Assembly (NCBI RefSeq): GCF_016583985.1
Contig: NZ_NRSD01000003.1
Location: 186,001-250,000 of the forward strand
From: Thiocapsa imhoffii
Lineage (GTDB): Bacteria; Pseudomonadota; Gammaproteobacteria; Chromatiales; Chromatiaceae
DNA length: 64,000 nt
Direction: 5' to 3'
Below the pieces are notes generated by a model. It was not told the DNA's origin. It saw only the letters and a program-made list of their open reading frames with translations, and made no database searches. A program made the translations under genes and the position numbers. This document shows, in pieces, positions 18,494-27,274 of this stretch. Every line of letters begins with the position of its first letter. The stretch's first letter is position 1.

Positions 18494-19081
18494 TCAACGT
18501 CGGCACCCGCGCAGTTGCATCGCATAGGTCTGCGCCTGCCGATCGACCCGGCGCGCGACCCGCATCAACCAGGCCTTCTGGCGATAGGTCCCGCGTTGGA
18601 AGCCCCGATGCCCCTCATGATAGGCCAGATACTGACGATAACCGTCGTTTTTCGGAATCCCGAGGGTGCGTTCGGTCACATCCGTGTACCAACCGACGAA
18701 ATCGACGGCATGACTGAAATTCGTTCGCTTCGCGCGCCGATGGCCCGTCTGCTCCCGGTACCATTCCCAAGTGCCATCGATCGCCTGTGGATAGCCGAAG
18801 GCGCTCGACACCCGCCCCGGAGGACGCGCATCGTGACGAAAACTCGACTCGGCTTGAATGATCGCCAGTTGAATGCCGATCGGCGTTCCCCACCGTTGCT
18901 CCGCGCGCTTTGCCGCGCGGTACCAGCTCGGACGCTCCTGGAAGATCGCACAGGCATCAAGTGGTTTCGCGGGAGGAGGCGGTGCCGAGGCGCAACCAGT
19001 CAGGAGCACGACGCCGATGACGAAAATCAGCGCGATCGGGGTCGTTCCGCGGCGGCCCCCAAGCGGGTTCAGCAGTCGCAA
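18494..19081 (-). CDS. Lytic-transglycosylase-like lipoprotein
   Basis: This 195-residue predicted lipoprotein has lipobox LLTGC after the hydrophobic run IALIFVIGVVLLTG. The mature part resembles an SLT-type (lysozyme-like) peptidoglycan lyase: GTPIGIQLAIIQAESSFRHDA carries the expected catalytic Glu context, followed by SSAFGYPQAIDGTWEWY and the YLAYHEGHRGF motif. The frame is open to 19183, but the upstream 34 residues are Arg/Pro rich. A TTG at 19081 with GAGGGA five to six bases upstream gives a normal lipoprotein leader, so I place the start there. It is first in a minus-strand run with the alpha-2-macroglobulin and BON genes, 158 bases ahead of the former. Confidence 0.8.
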   Translation of the reverse strand: MRLLNPLGGRRGTTPIALIFVIGVVLLTGCASAPPPPAKPLDACAIFQERPSWYRAAKRAEQRWGTPIGIQLAIIQAESSFRHDARPPGRVSSAFGYPQAIDGTWEWYREQTGHRRAKRTNFSHAVDFVGWYTDVTERTLGIPKNDGYRQYLAYHEGHRGFQRGTYRQKAWLMRVARRVDRQAQTYAMQLRGCRR

Positions 19082-19291
19082 AATGTCCCTCGAATGGGCC
19101 GCGCAACGCCAACCTAACCGCTCGCGAGGAGGAGCCAAGCGGACACGACGTGGTGAATTAGGTGAAAATCCCTTAACACTCATCGAAAGTAAGGGTTAAT
19201 ATCCGATTGCTTGACGGGATTGGCGAAACCCCTGGAGTGCGTGGGTTCCGCCACACACATTCACCACCTCGCCCTATCAGGAGGGTTCGCC

Positions 19292-19939
19292 GTGTTCAAA
19301 TCGAATGGCGCCGCCTCGTCGGAGACACCGAAGAAAGCCAAGAATACTGATCAAGGTTCGTTATTGATCGCATTACTTCCGCTCGTGATCCTCTACGTCG
19401 CGGCCATTACCTTGATCTCGCTGACGCGATCTGACCTATCTGGAACCATACCCTACTGGGAGACGTTCCTCCCAGTGGTGGCCTTCATCTCACTGTTGTC
19501 CGGTTTCGGCCCAGCCTACGTGCGTGATCAACCCTCGCTGCTCTACGTGCTGCAACAAGCGCTCCATTGGGGCATCTTGATCGGCCTGCTGTGGCTGCTC
19601 CATACGCAGGGCGTGCGAGCCTCGCTCAATGAACAGGAATACCTGATCATGATGCTCTATCTGCTCGGCCTCGGAAGCCTGTTGGCGGGCCTGCACATGG
19701 ATTGGAAATTCGCCGTGTTTGGTGCCTTCATGGTGTTCTGCACCTTTGTTCTCTCCTCGCCGGAAAACACGGCACTATTGGGAACGATCGGCGACACCTT
19801 TGGGATCACCAACGCGCAAGAGCATCCCATGACCTTTATCGCTATCACGGGTTGCGTGGCCTTTTTGGCGAGCACCTTGATCCTGATCGGCACGCGCGGT
19901 GCCATCATGTCCAAGCGCGCGGCTGCGGCCAGGGCGTAA
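19292..19939 (+). CDS. Polytopic membrane protein, unrecognised
   Basis: This 215-residue protein is not matched to a family I recognise. After a Lys/Ser/Thr-rich cytoplasmic N-terminus (about 25 residues) it has about five hydrophobic segments: LLIALLPLVILYVAAITLI, FLPVVAFISLLSGF, ALHWGILIGLLWLLHT, YLIMMLYLLGLGSLLAGL plus FAVFGAFMVFCTFVL, and a final one near AITGCVAFLASTLILIG. The GTG at 19292 is chosen because AGGAGG sits eight bases upstream; the frame is open to 19211 but the extra residues have no ribosome site. It stands alone between divergent and convergent neighbours, so context gives no clue to its role. Confidence 0.7.
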   Translation: MFKSNGAASSETPKKAKNTDQGSLLIALLPLVILYVAAITLISLTRSDLSGTIPYWETFLPVVAFISLLSGFGPAYVRDQPSLLYVLQQALHWGILIGLLWLLHTQGVRASLNEQEYLIMMLYLLGLGSLLAGLHMDWKFAVFGAFMVFCTFVLSSPENTALLGTIGDTFGITNAQEHPMTFIAITGCVAFLASTLILIGTRGAIMSKRAAAARA

Positions 19940-20261
19940 CCTAACCGCCTCCCCCGGAATGCGTTGCTCGCCGTCACGAGCGCGCGCCGGGGGCGCGTCG
20001 GAACAGTCTCAAGAAATAGCCGGCACGAACGCGATCACCACCGCGAAGGCGTACCAGCAACCCACCCAGGCCCGGCGGTTCGCACCTCAGCGGAGGTGCT
20101 GGTCAAGCGCCCGCGCCCTGGTGACAATTCCTCGATGACGAGACGCACCGTCCGCACCCGGGGCCTCGCCCGTTCGTCCAGTATCCCGCTCCGAGCAACG
20201 CATCGATCACCTTGAGGTTGGGGTCTGCTGGGATGCAGATCACAGCACTGCTGGTTGCGGC
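19940..20261. other. Intergenic stretch, no gene seen
   Basis: This 322-base gap separates two convergent genes. All frames here give only short Arg/Ser-rich peptides. I found no clear terminator hairpin with a T-run, tRNA or repeat. Confidence 0.5.
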
Positions 20262-20684
20262 TCACCAGGTCAGGGTCTTGGTGTCCTCGGCGAAGAGCGC
20301 CCCTCCCGTCAATTCAGGGTTCCCGAGTTGCACCCCGGGGATCACATCCTCCTCGGTCACGCCATAGTGCTTCATGCACATCGGGCAGATCAGCACGCGT
20401 GCGCCCTGTTCGATGAGGGTCCCCAGACGCACCTGATGCGGGCCAAAGATTTCGGATTGTGCACGCGCCCCAATCCAGACGCCTTTGTCATTCAGGAAGA
20501 TCGTCAGTGGATGTCCCCGCTCGAATTGTCTCTCACCAAAGGTGATGGCCATGTCGGCACGGTGGGGATCATCACTCGTCAGATTGATGAAGAGTGGGTC
20601 CTCATCACCGGCCCAGGCCGGTGCCATGAGCCCAGCGGTGAACACGGCCAGACCAAACAGGATCAAGGAGAATAAACGCATCAT
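20262..20684 (-). CDS. Exported DsrE-like protein
   Basis: This 140-residue protein has a signal peptide (MRLFSLILFGLAVFTAGLMAPAWA) and a DsrE/YchN-type fold pattern: FINLTSDDPHRADMAITFGERQ, LTIFLNDKGVW, then ALIEQGARVLICPMC-like cysteines (ICPMCMKHYG) and a C-terminal GGALFAEDT segment. DsrE-like proteins handle persulfide sulfur or act as small redox partners; the exported versions are common in sulfur oxidisers, but their function is not settled. The CPMC pair could carry persulfide or form a disulfide. It has no close operon partner. Confidence 0.75.
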   Translation of the reverse strand: MMRLFSLILFGLAVFTAGLMAPAWAGDEDPLFINLTSDDPHRADMAITFGERQFERGHPLTIFLNDKGVWIGARAQSEIFGPHQVRLGTLIEQGARVLICPMCMKHYGVTEEDVIPGVQLGNPELTGGALFAEDTKTLTW

Positions 20685-20863
20685 CAGAGTCTCGTGGAAT
20701 CATGTTGAACGAATGGACACAGAACGAATCCACGCCGCGCACCGGCTGGGTTCATTCGTGTGTCCGATGATTGCGGTGGCCTTGCCGACAGGGCGCGCAA
20801 ACAGATGATGCCTCCCGTCCTGGATTGCGCGTGACACGGACCACCGCGGGTACCGACTCGCTG

Positions 20864-21394
20864 TCATTCGGATGACCGATCCGCGTCACTGGTCCTGGGC
20901 TCCAGGATCAAATCGCCGTCCTGGCGCGAGGCCAGACGAGGGGACCTGTTCGCCACTGGACCCTGACCCAGAACCTGGCCAAGCAACTGTTGCGAGCGCT
21001 CGGCGATCAGTCGCGAGTCGAGGCGCCGTGGCGCGAACAAGAGCGTCCGCAGCGCGCGTTGATCTTGATAGAGCACCAGCTCCGGCGTCGGTGCGAAGGG
21101 CCGTTCCAGGCTGATGCGCGCCACCCGTCCCAAATTCACCCCGCGACCATCGTCGAGCAAAATCAAATGAGGTGCAATGCCACGCGCCGGATCCGGGCGG
21201 GGAAATGCGATCACGTCGAGCAAAACGAATGGCTGGCTCGTGTGGCGAATCCCCAGCTGGACTGCGGTGGGCTCGAGTTCCACCAGGTAGACGTCCGCGC
21301 CAATCGCACCACGCAAACGCGCCACCTGATGGGCATAATCCGCACTTGGCCACACGGCTGCGGCGTCAGTCTCGCCATCGATCTCGACGTTCAT
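20864..21394 (-). CDS. Hypothetical protein downstream of cydC
   Basis: This 176-residue soluble protein has no signal peptide, membrane helix or motif that I recognise. It is rich in Leu, Arg and Asp, with a beta-like run ADVYLVELEPTAVQLGIRHTSQPFVLLDVIAF, then PHLILLDDGRGVNLGRVARISLERPF, and a charged tail. It follows cydC by 61 bases on the same strand, so it may be the last gene of the cydDC transcript, but no link to cytochrome bd assembly is established. AGGGTAGG lies immediately before the ATG. Confidence 0.6.
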   Translation of the reverse strand: MNVEIDGETDAAAVWPSADYAHQVARLRGAIGADVYLVELEPTAVQLGIRHTSQPFVLLDVIAFPRPDPARGIAPHLILLDDGRGVNLGRVARISLERPFAPTPELVLYQDQRALRTLLFAPRRLDSRLIAERSQQLLGQVLGQGPVANRSPRLASRQDGDLILEPRTSDADRSSE

Positions 21395-21455
21395 CCTACC
21401 CTACTGGTTGCCGTTGCAGATTCGATCCGGGCGCTGGCGCGACGCAACGGCGCCG

Positions 21456-23177
21456 CTATCCGAGCGCACGCAAGAGTGGCGCACCGGTGGCCGTCGCGAT
21501 CACGGTCGGGTCACCTTGGGCAACCGTGCGTCCCTGATCCAGAACCAACACCTGCTCGACCCAATCCAGTCCCGCCGGACGATGCGTGATCAACAGCACC
21601 GTGCGTCCGACCATGAGACGATCCAAGGCCTGCATGAGACCGCGCTCGGTCTCGACATCAAGTCCTTCGGTGGGCTCATCGAGCAAGAGAATGGGGGCAT
21701 CCTTAAGCAATGCGCGCGCGACGGCAATCCGGCGTGCCTGTCCACCGGAGAGTCGAACGCCGGTCTCGCCCACCCAGGTGTCGTAGCCCTCGGGCAGCGC
21801 GCTGATGAAATCATGGATCTGAGCGATGCGACAGGCCTCCTCGACCGTCTCGGAAGGAGCCCCAGGGGCTGCGATCAACAGGTTCTCACGAATAGTGGTA
21901 TCAAAGAGGTGCGTCTGTTGACTCACCACGGCGATGTGGCGGCGCAGATCCTCACCGGCGATGGTCGTGATCGGATGCCCACCGATTCGAATCTCGCCAT
22001 GATCCGGCTCCCAGAAGCGCAACAGCAGATTGAAGAGCGTGCTCTTACCGGATCCGGTCGCGCCAATCACCGCGGCACGGCCGCCGGCAGGAACCTCAAG
22101 ATCGAGGTCGATTAGGGCGGGTGAACCGCCCCCGGGATAACTGAATCCGACACCGCGCAGTTGGATATCGAACCGCTCGAGTTGCGGCGAGGGGCCGGGT
22201 GGATCCTGCACGGCAGGCTGCAGGTCGACGATGGCAAAGAGTCGCTGGGCGGAAGCCAGGGTCCGTCCCAGCAATTGGAAGGCGTGGGGCAAGGGCGCGA
22301 CCGCCTCGAAGCTCGCCAGGGTGAAGAGCGCCAGCATCGCCAACTGAGGCGACATCAGGGTGCCGTCCTGCACCAATGGGATGCCGAGCCACAAGAGCAT
22401 CCAGAGACTCAGATTGGCGCTCAGCCCAACCGCCGCCTGAGTCAGTCCATGGTCACTGCTCAAGCGCTCCTGATCGGCGATCAGCCGCCGACCCAGCGCA
22501 TCGACGCGCTGGGCTTGTCGCGCGTCGGCACCATAGAGGGTCAGTTCCGCCATCCCCTGCACGCCGTCGATCACGGCGGCACGCAACGCCGCTTCGTCCT
22601 CGGCGAGCCGCCGACCGGGTGCCCGACCCCGCCATTGCGACCAAAGCGGCAACAGGCCCCCGGCGAGCAGGAGAAAGAACAATCCACTCAGCGCCAGGGT
22701 GGGATGGTGCCATAAGAGAAAGAGGCCGAAGATCACCGCACTGATGATCGCCACCGCAACCGGGACGATCACACGCACATAGAGGTTATCGAGCGCATCG
22801 ATGTCGGAACGGATGCGACTGAGCAGATCACCGCTATGGAACTGTTGCAACCGCGCCGGGGCAAGCGGCTCGAGATGGCGATAGAACCAGACGCGCAGTT
22901 CCGCGATCAGCCGGAAGGTCGCCTCGTGGTTGACCAGTCGCTCGCTGTAGCGCCCCGCCGTGCGAGCAATCGCGCTCAAGCGGATTAGGGCCGCGGGCGC
23001 GAAATAGTTGATCGCGATCCCCGCCGCTCCGGCGACCGCCATGGCGGTGATGAACCAGCCGGCCAGGGCCATCAGGGCGACATTCGCCAGCAGGGTGATC
23101 AGGGCGATGAGGGTGCCGGCCAACATCCAGTTCCGATAGGGTTCGAACAGGATCCAAAGGCGCCATAGGATGCTCAT
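21456..23177 (-). CDS. cydC: Heterodimeric ABC exporter subunit CydC
   Basis: This 573-residue half-transporter has six N-terminal membrane helices and a C-terminal ATPase. With CydD it exports glutathione/cysteine to the periplasm, needed for cytochrome bd assembly. The ATPase shows Walker A GATGSGKST, signature LSGGQARR and Walker B LLLLDEPTEGLD, and the N-terminus (ILWRLWILFEPYRNWMLAG) and GRYSERLVNHEATFRLIAELRVWFYRHLEPLAPA are typical of CydC. Its ATG overlaps the cydD stop by four bases (ATGA), consistent with coupled translation of the heterodimer. No cydAB oxidase genes are within the window. Confidence 0.93.
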   Translation of the reverse strand: MSILWRLWILFEPYRNWMLAGTLIALITLLANVALMALAGWFITAMAVAGAAGIAINYFAPAALIRLSAIARTAGRYSERLVNHEATFRLIAELRVWFYRHLEPLAPARLQQFHSGDLLSRIRSDIDALDNLYVRVIVPVAVAIISAVIFGLFLLWHHPTLALSGLFFLLLAGGLLPLWSQWRGRAPGRRLAEDEAALRAAVIDGVQGMAELTLYGADARQAQRVDALGRRLIADQERLSSDHGLTQAAVGLSANLSLWMLLWLGIPLVQDGTLMSPQLAMLALFTLASFEAVAPLPHAFQLLGRTLASAQRLFAIVDLQPAVQDPPGPSPQLERFDIQLRGVGFSYPGGGSPALIDLDLEVPAGGRAAVIGATGSGKSTLFNLLLRFWEPDHGEIRIGGHPITTIAGEDLRRHIAVVSQQTHLFDTTIRENLLIAAPGAPSETVEEACRIAQIHDFISALPEGYDTWVGETGVRLSGGQARRIAVARALLKDAPILLLDEPTEGLDVETERGLMQALDRLMVGRTVLLITHRPAGLDWVEQVLVLDQGRTVAQGDPTVIATATGAPLLRALG

Positions 23178-25003
23178 CGGCTGGTCTCCAAGGATGCGGA
23201 GGCAGGCGGCAGATCCGCTCCGGTTAGCACCCGCCCACCCGGATCCAGGCCCGCATCCACGGCCACCATACGCGAATAGATGCCCCCGGTTGCGGACAGG
23301 GTCTCGTGGGTTCCAGACTCCCGGATACGCCCCGCCTCAATGACCAGGATCCGATCGGCACGGCGCACGGTGACAAGCCGGTGCGCGATGACCAGCAAGG
23401 TACGGCCTTGTGCCAGGTCATCGATCCCCTGTTGGACGAGCCGTTCACTTTCGGGATCGAGATTGGCGGTCGCCTCATCGAAGATCACCAGGGGCGCATC
23501 GCGCAGGAAGGCACGCGCCAGGGCGATGCGCTGAATCTGTCCACCGGACAAGCCCACGCCGCGTTCGCCAACCAGGGTCTCATAGCCCGCCGGCAGGGCC
23601 TCGATGAACTCCGCGGCATGCGCCCGTGCCGCCGCGTTCCGCACCGCGGCGAGGTCCGCGGCGGGATGACCGAGCCGGATGTTCTCCGCAATCGTGCCTT
23701 GAAAAAGACGCGGCTGCTGCGGAACCCAGGCGAGTTCACGACGCCAGGCATCCAGATCGAGATCCGCCAGCGCCTGATCGCCGATCAGGATGCGCCCCTG
23801 GGTGGGCGCAAGAAAGCCCAGCAGTAGATTGATGACCGTGCTTTTCCCGGCGCCGCTGCTGCCCACCAAGGCAACGCGCTGCCCCGCCGGAATCTCGAAG
23901 GTCAATCCGCAAAGCGCATCGCGCCCTTCCTCATAGCGGTAGTGGACCGCTTCGAAGCGCACCGCAAAGGGACGGGCCACCCGCAACACATCGCGGCCGG
24001 CGACCCGCTGTTGCGGCGTTGCCTCCAACACCCGCATCATCTGCTCCGCTGCCGCCGCGGCGGCCATGCGCGCGTGATATTGCGTGCCCATGTTGCGTAA
24101 GGGCGAATAGAACTCCGGGGCCAACATCAGAATGAACAGCCCCTGTAGATAGGTGATCTCGGGCAACCCGTGCAGCCAGTCCGGCAGTGGCATCACCAGA
24201 CCGTAGAGACGAAACCCGATGAACACGGCGATGATGGCGATGCCGATCGCGGCAAAAAACTCCAACACCGCCGACGACAGGAACGCCACGCGCAACACCT
24301 GCATCGTACTGAGTCGATAGTCCCGCGAGACACGTGCGACCACATCCGCTTCCCGCCGACTCGCCCCGAACAGCTTCAGCGTCGTGATCCCTTGGATCAC
24401 ATCGAGGAAATGGGCACTCATGCGCGCGAGCTGCTTCCACTGTCGCTGGTTCTTGCTCTGCGCGCTCGAGCCAATGATGATCATGAATAGCGGGATTAGC
24501 GGCGCCGTGACGAGCATCACCGCCCCCGCGACCCAATCGGCGGGAAAAACCACCAGCAGAATGGCGAGCGGCAGGATCATGGTCAGGGTCATGGCCGGCA
24601 GAAAGCGTGCGTAATAACCCTCGAGGTCGTCGATGCCCTTCGTCAGCGTCTCGACCAGGGCACCACTGCGTTCATTGGCGAGATAGGCGGGGCCCAGCCG
24701 CTGCAGTTGCCGATAGAGCTGATCGCGCAGTCCGCTGCGCACCTGTGCCGCGGCCGTAAAGGCCGCCCGTTCTCCCAGCCAGACGACGACCGCACGCAGC
24801 GCAAAGAGGACCAGCAGCAGCGCCATCAGCAGACCGAGATCCTCGAGACCCGCGCCTTCGAAGACCACCGCGTTCAGGATCAGCGCCAGGAACCACGCCT
24901 GCGCGATGGCCAACAGGCCATGCCCCACGCCGTACCCGATGGTCTGTTTCAGTGCATTCCCGGCAAGCGGGCGGTGGGACTTAAGCCAAAGGGTAACGGA
25001 CAT
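23174..25003 (-). CDS. cydD: Heterodimeric ABC exporter subunit CydD
   Basis: This 609-residue partner of CydC has an ABC exporter membrane domain (residues about 20-320) and an ATPase domain with Walker A GSSGAGKST, signature LSGGQIQR, Walker B LVIFDEATANLD and H-loop AHRL. The membrane region contains the CydD-like PLIPLFMIIIGSSAQSKNQRQW and LKLFGASRREADVV. It is first in the cydDC pair. The 209-base upstream gap should hold the promoter; I looked for an FNR box (TTGAT-N4-ATCAA) and did not see one. Confidence 0.93.
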   Translation of the reverse strand: MSVTLWLKSHRPLAGNALKQTIGYGVGHGLLAIAQAWFLALILNAVVFEGAGLEDLGLLMALLLVLFALRAVVVWLGERAAFTAAAQVRSGLRDQLYRQLQRLGPAYLANERSGALVETLTKGIDDLEGYYARFLPAMTLTMILPLAILLVVFPADWVAGAVMLVTAPLIPLFMIIIGSSAQSKNQRQWKQLARMSAHFLDVIQGITTLKLFGASRREADVVARVSRDYRLSTMQVLRVAFLSSAVLEFFAAIGIAIIAVFIGFRLYGLVMPLPDWLHGLPEITYLQGLFILMLAPEFYSPLRNMGTQYHARMAAAAAAEQMMRVLEATPQQRVAGRDVLRVARPFAVRFEAVHYRYEEGRDALCGLTFEIPAGQRVALVGSSGAGKSTVINLLLGFLAPTQGRILIGDQALADLDLDAWRRELAWVPQQPRLFQGTIAENIRLGHPAADLAAVRNAAARAHAAEFIEALPAGYETLVGERGVGLSGGQIQRIALARAFLRDAPLVIFDEATANLDPESERLVQQGIDDLAQGRTLLVIAHRLVTVRRADRILVIEAGRIRESGTHETLSATGGIYSRMVAVDAGLDPGGRVLTGADLPPASASLETSR

Positions 25004-25212
25004 GCTGCGCTCTGCCTGAAGGTCGGTCTGAGACCCGTAAAGGGTGAGGATAAGGAAGCAGGCGCAGTCCGATCAATGCGAAAAACGGACAAAATGAGCG
25101 GGATTCATCCGCGGCACCCGTGGCCTGTCAATCAGCCCCGGGTCCCGCGGTGATGCGGATGCGCGCGCGGTTCACTGGACGGGCCGCGCGGTGAGTGCGA
25201 AACCAACCTGCT

Positions 25213-25758
25213 TTAGGTCAAATCCGCCACGGTTTGTTGCGGCACGCGTTGGATCTTGCTGGTGTCGTAACCGAGCGCGCCGATGAAGGCAATGATCTGC
25301 TCGTAGGTGTCCGCCGGGATCTCGGGCTCGCGCGCCATGATCCAGACGTAATCCCGTTTCGCCCGCGCGATCACGGTGATGCTGTAATCGGGATCAAGCC
25401 AGACGATCCGGAAATCGGCCTTGAAGGGCCAGATGAACTGCATCCACCAGAGGGCATTGGACTCATCACGGATGAAGCCGGTCGGGTTGTGAGTCTTCAG
25501 GGGGCCGTCGAAGCCATCTTTGTTGAAGGTGAAGGTGGTTGCGATGGTGCCGTCAGGATTCAAGGCGTAGGACTCGACCGCATTGTAAGCACCCTTCTCC
25601 ACAAAGGTGGGAATATTGGCGATCACGAACCAATCACCCATGAAGCGTTCGAGATCCACTTGCTTGACGGTTTCCATGGGCGCGCCTCCTTCCTCGGTAC
25701 AGCCGCTCGCAAACGCGAGCAAGATCACGATTAAGATTGGACTCAGTAGTGGTTTCAT
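25213..25758 (-). CDS. blc: Lipocalin family lipoprotein (Blc-like)
   Basis: This 181-residue predicted outer-membrane lipoprotein has lipobox FASGC after a hydrophobic leader. The lipocalin first motif is clear as FMGDWFVIANIPTF (G-x-W), and SYALNPDGTI, FNKDGFDGPLK, WWMQFIWPFKADFRIVWLDPDY and IMAREPEIP follow the Blc pattern. Blc binds lysophospholipids and fatty-acid-like ligands. The ATG overlaps the preceding DUF6134 stop by four bases, making it the last gene of a coupled four-gene cassette, which suggests a lipid ligand made or modified by its neighbours. Confidence 0.9.
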   Translation of the reverse strand: MKPLLSPILIVILLAFASGCTEEGGAPMETVKQVDLERFMGDWFVIANIPTFVEKGAYNAVESYALNPDGTIATTFTFNKDGFDGPLKTHNPTGFIRDESNALWWMQFIWPFKADFRIVWLDPDYSITVIARAKRDYVWIMAREPEIPADTYEQIIAFIGALGYDTSKIQRVPQQTVADLT

Positions 25759-26474
25759 CGTCGTGCGATCCGTTCATAGCGAAGAATTCGACCCCGTCCG
25801 ACGTCGCTCTCAAGGGCCAGCCAACCGTCCATCTCGGAGTACCACAGATCCAGGTTTAGTTCATCGGTTTGCAAGGTGTAGCGGGCTGCAGGAACCTCCG
25901 CATCACCAAAGCGCACGGTTTCCATGCCATGCGACGTCACCTGCACGGGGATGAACTCACCCGTTTGTGGATTGAGCAGCTGATCCTGCTTCAGAAAATT
26001 CGGGTCCCAGTAAGCGAAGGTCATGATACAACCCGTCAATTCGCGCGGGGCGTCGTTGACGAGGAGACGTAGTGCGTCGCCATTGCGTTCGCCCACCACT
26101 CGGTAATCTTGACCATTGTCGTCGGTGACCGCCTCGATCGCCCGCAGGCACCCATCTTGCCATATCTCCTGGCTCTCATGACGGTAGCGGTAGGCGTTGA
26201 AGATCCAAAAATTGATGTCGAAACTGGCGTGGCTCGACACCCGCGCGCCCGTGTCCGAGGTATTGATCTCGAAGCGATGCTCACCGATCGCGTTGCGATC
26301 GAGATACACCGCGAACTGGAGGCTCATCGGCTCCGTCACCGCCGAGTGCGCGGGAGCGGTGAGCACGATCGAGGCGAGTAGCGTCAACATCACCCGGCGC
26401 GTGCAGATCATCCAGGTCGCGACCCGTCCCCCGCGAACCGGGTCTGGCCGGACCGGATTTCCTTCAGTCATCAT
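25755..26474 (-). CDS. Exported DUF6134-like protein
   Basis: This 239-residue protein has a late signal sequence (MLTLLASIVLTAPAHS, about residues 29-44) preceded by an Arg-rich extension, so translation may really begin at an internal Met. The mature region is beta-rich (LQFAVYLDRNAIGEHRFEI, YRYRHESQEIWQDGCLRAIEA, ELNLDLWYSEMDGWLALES) and looks like the DUF6134 family, of unknown function; the family name is from memory of its pattern. It lies between and overlaps both the DUF1295 and lipocalin genes, so it is probably a periplasmic member of the same lipid-related cassette. Confidence 0.7.
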   Translation of the reverse strand: MMTEGNPVRPDPVRGGRVATWMICTRRVMLTLLASIVLTAPAHSAVTEPMSLQFAVYLDRNAIGEHRFEINTSDTGARVSSHASFDINFWIFNAYRYRHESQEIWQDGCLRAIEAVTDDNGQDYRVVGERNGDALRLLVNDAPRELTGCIMTFAYWDPNFLKQDQLLNPQTGEFIPVQVTSHGMETVRFGDAEVPAARYTLQTDELNLDLWYSEMDGWLALESDVGRGRILRYERIARR

Positions 26475-27274
26475 GACGAGTGCTCCCTGTGCGAAGGATT
26501 CGTGGCCCTTGGCGGGCCGGGAAAAAAGGCGTTTGTCCGGGCAATGTAGTCACGATACGCGGGGCGGCGCTCCCCGATGTCCTTCTCCAGGAGGGCAACT
26601 CCGGAGACGCGCAACAGCAAGAAGGTCATCAAGAGTGGTGAGAGAATCGTCCACCAGCCCCCCGCGGCCAGAGCAAACAAATAGTAGGCCCACCAGATGC
26701 ACGCCTCACCGAAATAGTTTGGATGGCGTGTATAACGCCACAAGCCGCGATCCATCACCCGGCCGGCATTCTCGGGACGCGCCTTGAAATCGGCCAACTG
26801 TTGATCACCGACGGCCTCGAAGAAGAGGCCGACGAGCCACAGCGCCACGGCAAGATAATCGATCCAACCGAGCGGGCTGGTGCCGAGCGTCACCGCCAGC
26901 AATGGGAGTGCGATGATCCATGCCAGGATCGCCTGCAAACCGAACACCAGATAGAGACTTTTCCACCGAAAGCCAGGCTCGTTCTCCGCCCGAATCGCCT
27001 GATAGCGACGGTCCTCGCCATGACCCCAATTGCGTCTGGTGATAAAGACACTGAGGCGTGCTGCCCAGATCGCAACCAGGAAGAACACCAGATAGGCGCG
27101 CTCCGAGACCTCGGCCATACCCAACAGGAAGACCGTGGCGATCAATAGAAAGAAGAGCGACCAGAGTGAGTCGACCAGGCTGACGTCGTTCATCTTAAGA
27201 CTCAGCAGCCAGCCGCCCAGCCCCAAGCCGAGCGCCGCCACAAGACCGGAGAGATAGAGGTTCAGATCAAACAC
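26471..27274 (-). CDS. DUF1295 integral membrane protein (steroid 5-alpha-reductase-like)
   Basis: This 267-residue polytopic membrane protein belongs to the DUF1295 branch of the isoprenylcysteine methyltransferase/steroid-reductase-like superfamily. The hallmark C-terminal motif is intact: GLWRYTRHPNYFGEACIWWAYYL, followed by SGVALLEKDIGERRPAYRDYI. The frame is open to 27352; I chose the GTG at 27274, which has GGGAG about eight bases upstream and overlaps the upstream DUF2878 stop by eight bases. Members are thought to act on lipids using NADPH or SAM; the reaction here is unknown. Confidence 0.85.
   Translation of the reverse strand: MFDLNLYLSGLVAALGLGLGGWLLSLKMNDVSLVDSLWSLFFLLIATVFLLGMAEVSERAYLVFFLVAIWAARLSVFITRRNWGHGEDRRYQAIRAENEPGFRWKSLYLVFGLQAILAWIIALPLLAVTLGTSPLGWIDYLAVALWLVGLFFEAVGDQQLADFKARPENAGRVMDRGLWRYTRHPNYFGEACIWWAYYLFALAAGGWWTILSPLLMTFLLLRVSGVALLEKDIGERRPAYRDYIARTNAFFPGPPRATNPSHREHSS

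Noticed and set aside
25004..25212. FNR box upstream of cydD
   Set aside because: Only a partial ATCAA half-site (GATCAATG) is present; no TTGAT-N4-ATCAA palindrome was found.
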